Source: NORP240 sp942492445
GTDB lineage: Bacteria > Pseudomonadota > Gammaproteobacteria > Pseudomonadales > Pseudohongiellaceae
Length of the DNA stretch: 64,000 bases
Reading direction: 5' to 3'
Assembly (NCBI GenBank): GCA_942492445.1
Contig: CALOEW010000086.1
Location: 62,001-126,000, forward strand
Shown: one piece after another, positions 60,989 to 64,000 of the stretch
How positions within the stretch are numbered: the stretch's first letter is position 1
How the letters are laid out: every line of letters begins with the position of its first letter
Notes under the pieces: model-generated
Seen by the model: only the letters and a program-made list of their open reading frames with translations
Database searches by the model: none
What the model was told of the DNA's origin: nothing
Translations under genes and position numbers: made by a program

Positions 60989-63646
60989 TCACGTCTGTGA
61001 CAGTTTTTGAACCACGTAAGGCATTATGCCGCCGCTATTGTAGTAGGCAACTTCGAGAGCGGTATCCAGCCGACAGCGAAGTTTGCAGGTATCCATGGTT
61101 CCGTCGGCATAATGGACGGTCATGTCCACTTCCATCCCGGCGTGAATTTTTTCCATGCCGGTCAGATCGATCTTTTCGTCTCCGGTCAATCTCAGGGTCT
61201 TACGGGAAACGCCATCAGGAAACTGTAGTGGCAACACGCCCATACCCGCCAGATTGGAACGGTGGATTCGCTCGAAACTCTCGGCTATAACTGCCTGAAT
61301 TCCCAACAGCCTGGAACCCTTGGCGGCCCAATCACGGCTGGAACCGGTGCCGTATTCCCTGCCGGCGACCACAACCAGTGGCGTGTGGGATTTCTGGTAT
61401 TCCATGGCGGCGTCATAAACCGCCATGGCATCGCTGTGATTGGCCAGGCGTGTATAGCCACCCTCGATTCCGCCCAGCATTTCATTGTGAATCCGGATGT
61501 TGGCGAATGTACCCCGCATCATCACTTCATGATTTCCACGCCTGGACCCATAGGAGTTAAACTCCGATTTCTCGATTCCATGGCTGGTCAGATACTGGCC
61601 GGCGGGACTCTTTTCTGCAATGGAGCCGGCTGGGGAAATGTGATCAGTAGTGACGGAGTCACCCAGCAGAAGCAATATCCTGGCGCCTATTATGGAGTCG
61701 CCGGGCACTTCCAGGTCGCAGAAAGGAGGGTTCTGTATGTAAGTGGATTTGCTGTCCCAGTCGTAAGTCTTCCCCTCGCCAGCAGGCAATTCGTTCCACT
61801 CCCGGTCGCCTTCAAACACCTTGGCATAGTTCTGAACGAACATTTCTCTCTCAACCTGTTGAACCGCATTGTTGATTTCCTCGCTACTGGGCCAGATGTC
61901 ACGAAGAAAGACTTCGTTGTCACTTTCATCCGTGCCCAATGGTTCTTTACTCAAATCGATATTGGTGGTTCCTGAAAGGGCATAGGCAACTACCAGGGGC
62001 GGAGACGCCAACCAGTTGGCGCGAACCTTGGCATGAATCCTTCCCTCGAAATTGCGATTACCTGACAACACTGAAGCCACTGTCAGCTTTCCTCTGTCTA
62101 TAGCCTCTTCGATCGCGACCGGCAGCGGACCGGAATTTCCTATACACGTTGTGCAGCCGTATCCCACCAGGTTGAAACCCAACCGGTCCAGGCTGTCCTG
62201 AAGTCCGGCCTGCTGCAGATACCGGGAAACCACTTTTGACCCCGGTGCCAGAGACGACTTTACCCAGGGTTTGCGGGACAGCCCTCTGTCAAGGGCTTTC
62301 TTTGCCAGTAATCCTGCAGCCATCATCACTGCCGGATTCGAGGTATTGGTGCAGGAGGTTATAGCGGCGATGACCACGTCTCCATCCTTGAGGCCGTAGC
62401 TCTCTTCGCCAACATGAGTCTGCCTGAGAAGTTCGCCGTCCAACTGTTCCCTGAGGGCATCGGGCATTTCGTCCAGTGGAACCCTGTCCTGGGGACGCTT
62501 AGGGCCAGCCAGAGAAGCAACCACCCCATTCAGATCGAGTTCCAGACTGCTGCTGTAACTAACGCCGTCATCGTCCCGGCGCCACAATCCCTGGGCCCTG
62601 GAGTATGCTTCCACGAGTTCAATGTTGTCCCTGGGGCGTCCAGTAAGTTCGAGGTAATCCAGGGTTTTCCGGTCCACAGGGAAAAAGGTGCATGTGGCGC
62701 CATATTCAGGGGACATATTGGCGAGAGTGGCTCTGTCCGCGAGGCTGAGTGACGCCAGCCCTGGGCCGAAAAACTCAACGAATTTGCCGACCACGCCGTG
62801 TTGACGAAGCATTTGTGTTACCGTCAGGACCAGATCGGTGGCGGTGATACCCTCCTGCAGCTGTCCGGTTAGCTTGAATCCGACCACTTCCGGAATATTC
62901 ATGGAGATAGGCTGGCCCAGCATTGCTGCCTCCGCCTCTATACCTCCAACCCCCCAGCCCAACACAGCCAGACCGTTTATCATGGTGGTATGGCTGTCGG
63001 TTCCCACCAACGTGTCGGGATACGCGTGCAGAACCCCGTCAATTTCGGCTGACCAGACCGAGCGGGCCAGGTATTCAAGATTGACCTGATGACAAATTCC
63101 CGTGCCCGGGGGTACTACACTGAAATTATCGAAAGCCTTCTGCCCCCAGCGCAGGAACTGATAGCGTTCCCGATTGCGCTGCATTTCCATTTTCACATTA
63201 TCCTGGTAGGCGGAGGCCACGGCGAAGCGGTCGACCATGACCGAATGGTCTATCACCAGGTCAACCGGGTTGACTGGATTGATACGGGCCGGGTCTCCAC
63301 CGCGTTTTGCGACGGCATCACGCATTGCCGCCAGGTCGACCACAGCCGGGACTCCGGTAAAATCCTGCATCAGCACCCGCACCGGCATAAACATGATTTC
63401 CCGTGATTGGTATTGGGTCTGATGCCAGTCGACGAGAGCCTTGATGTGGTCATCGTTGATGGATTCGCCGTTACAATGGCGCAACTGGTTTTCCAGCAGA
63501 ATTTTGATGGAAGTGGGCAGATTGGCCACTGCTGCAAATCCCCGATCCTCCAGAGCCTTGAGGCTGTAATATCGGTAGGATCTGTCACCGACCTCCAATT
63601 GTTGTTCACAAACTTGTTGCAGCTGGCTTTCGCGCATGCGTGTCAT
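60989..63646 (-). CDS. acnA: Aconitate hydratase A
   Basis: Aconitase of the AcnA/IRP1 type, 885 residues, interconverting citrate and isocitrate. The Fe-S cluster ligands are the Cys in SCTNTSNP near residue 433 and the pair in GCTTCIG near 499. HSVMVDRF, DSHTTMINGLAVLGWGVGG and the C-terminal REYGTGSSRDWAAKG swivel-domain motif are present. It leads the acnA-fumC-sad operon. An in-frame start at MRESQ, nine bases in, is also possible. Confidence 0.97.
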   Translation of the reverse strand: MTRMRESQLQQVCEQQLEVGDRSYRYYSLKALEDRGFAAVANLPTSIKILLENQLRHCNGESINDDHIKALVDWHQTQYQSREIMFMPVRVLMQDFTGVPAVVDLAAMRDAVAKRGGDPARINPVNPVDLVIDHSVMVDRFAVASAYQDNVKMEMQRNRERYQFLRWGQKAFDNFSVVPPGTGICHQVNLEYLARSVWSAEIDGVLHAYPDTLVGTDSHTTMINGLAVLGWGVGGIEAEAAMLGQPISMNIPEVVGFKLTGQLQEGITATDLVLTVTQMLRQHGVVGKFVEFFGPGLASLSLADRATLANMSPEYGATCTFFPVDRKTLDYLELTGRPRDNIELVEAYSRAQGLWRRDDDGVSYSSSLELDLNGVVASLAGPKRPQDRVPLDEMPDALREQLDGELLRQTHVGEESYGLKDGDVVIAAITSCTNTSNPAVMMAAGLLAKKALDRGLSRKPWVKSSLAPGSKVVSRYLQQAGLQDSLDRLGFNLVGYGCTTCIGNSGPLPVAIEEAIDRGKLTVASVLSGNRNFEGRIHAKVRANWLASPPLVVAYALSGTTNIDLSKEPLGTDESDNEVFLRDIWPSSEEINNAVQQVEREMFVQNYAKVFEGDREWNELPAGEGKTYDWDSKSTYIQNPPFCDLEVPGDSIIGARILLLLGDSVTTDHISPAGSIAEKSPAGQYLTSHGIEKSEFNSYGSRRGNHEVMMRGTFANIRIHNEMLGGIEGGYTRLANHSDAMAVYDAAMEYQKSHTPLVVVAGREYGTGSSRDWAAKGSRLLGIQAVIAESFERIHRSNLAGMGVLPLQFPDGVSRKTLRLTGDEKIDLTGMEKIHAGMEVDMTVHYADGTMDTCKLRCRLDTALEVAYYNSGGIMPYVVQKLSQT

Positions 63647-64000
63647 TCCTGTTCCGGGACTGATTCCCTAGAGTATCACAGGGTTCCAGCCGCACGGCAG
63701 AGGCGAAAACCACGCCTTGATTGGTGATGTCTGCCGGACTGGCGTGCTATCGGGGTAGATCAGGCCGGTGGAGCAATCACGCATGGGGGCATATCCCCCG
63801 GTGGAAATCAGTTGTAAAGCTTCCAGGACGCCCTGAATCGCTGCTGTGAACGCCCGCATACGTTGATTTTTTAGCGGCGGACAGTTAGGTTAGAAACCAC
63901 TCCTGTTAGAAACAAGAACACTACTGTCCCGTTAGCGGGTGAATAAGTAGGCCTGAAAACCCCTTGATTTTGTTACAATAGGTTTACCACAACTCATTGA
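63647..64000. other. Right end, no gene seen
   Basis: 354 bases upstream of acnA, which should hold the acnA promoter. A 63-residue minus-strand frame at 63668-63859 has no protein-like features. AT-rich sequence near 63960-63985 might be the promoter of a gene beyond the window. Confidence 0.35.

Noticed and set aside
63668..63859. 63-residue minus-strand gene upstream of acnA
   Set aside because: No family, no ribosome site and composition typical of a chance frame.

Overview
The window reads as chromosome of a Gram-negative gammaproteobacterium of moderate to high GC. The strongest marker is the conserved run tRNA-Leu / rnr-rlmB-rpsF-rpsR-(membrane protein)-rplI-dnaB-alr-radA at 13.1-23.1 kb, the order known from Pseudomonas and its marine relatives. 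A TonB-dependent receptor, a Vfr/CRP-type regulator, two DUF1631 proteins and acnA/fumC agree with this. I cannot name the genus.

Layout. 0-0.9 kb: a partial gene, an aggacaccc hairpin and one small unknown protein. 0.9-3.3 kb (minus): lipid-type operon of an SDR protein, a flippase-like membrane protein and a CDP-alcohol phosphatidyltransferase. 3.6-6.0 kb: a fused FO (deazaflavin) synthase, with a divergent flavin disulfide reductase at 6.3-7.8 kb. 7.8-13.0 kb is accessory: an LBF_2804-like membrane protein, a structured tandem repeat, a small secreted protein, and an operon of CPBP remnant, M23 peptidase, CPBP protease and frameshifted serine hydrolase ending beside tRNA-Leu. 13.3-23.1 kb is the housekeeping block. 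23.3-30.0 kb: M20 peptidase, ABC-2 exporter, a secreted protein of unknown role, slipin and NfeD protease; then a DUF2339 membrane protein.

33.0-39.5 kb (minus) is the most interesting block. It is a tightly coupled operon of a signal-peptide membrane protein, a sodium:solute symporter, a 45-residue one-helix protein, an aspartate-carbamoyltransferase homologue without the usual aspartate-binding Arg and Gln, an AsnB-type synthetase and an N-carbamoyl amidohydrolase. It may handle an imported or self-made N-carbamoyl compound.

40.0-46.8 kb: DUF1631 protein, a 362-bp inverted-repeat element, a TonB receptor, and a decayed IS110/IS1111-type element that starts in the receptor stop codon. 47.1-50.7 kb: a cytochrome-like lipoprotein, DUF1761 protein, PIN-PhoH ATPase and Vfr/CRP regulator. 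50.8-54.1 kb: a broken BNR-repeat protein between two abnormal poly-G stretches, then a Tat-exported multicopper oxidase. 54.2-63.6 kb: a CPA2 antiporter, a second (frameshifted) DUF1631 gene, and an acnA-fumC-sad operon feeding the TCA cycle (sad is frameshifted).

Two features run through the window. First, at least six genes carry one-base frameshifts, nearly all gains of one base, which points to sequencing error or recent decay. Second, a short palindromic motif with core TCAGAGG recurs only between genes or at gene ends.
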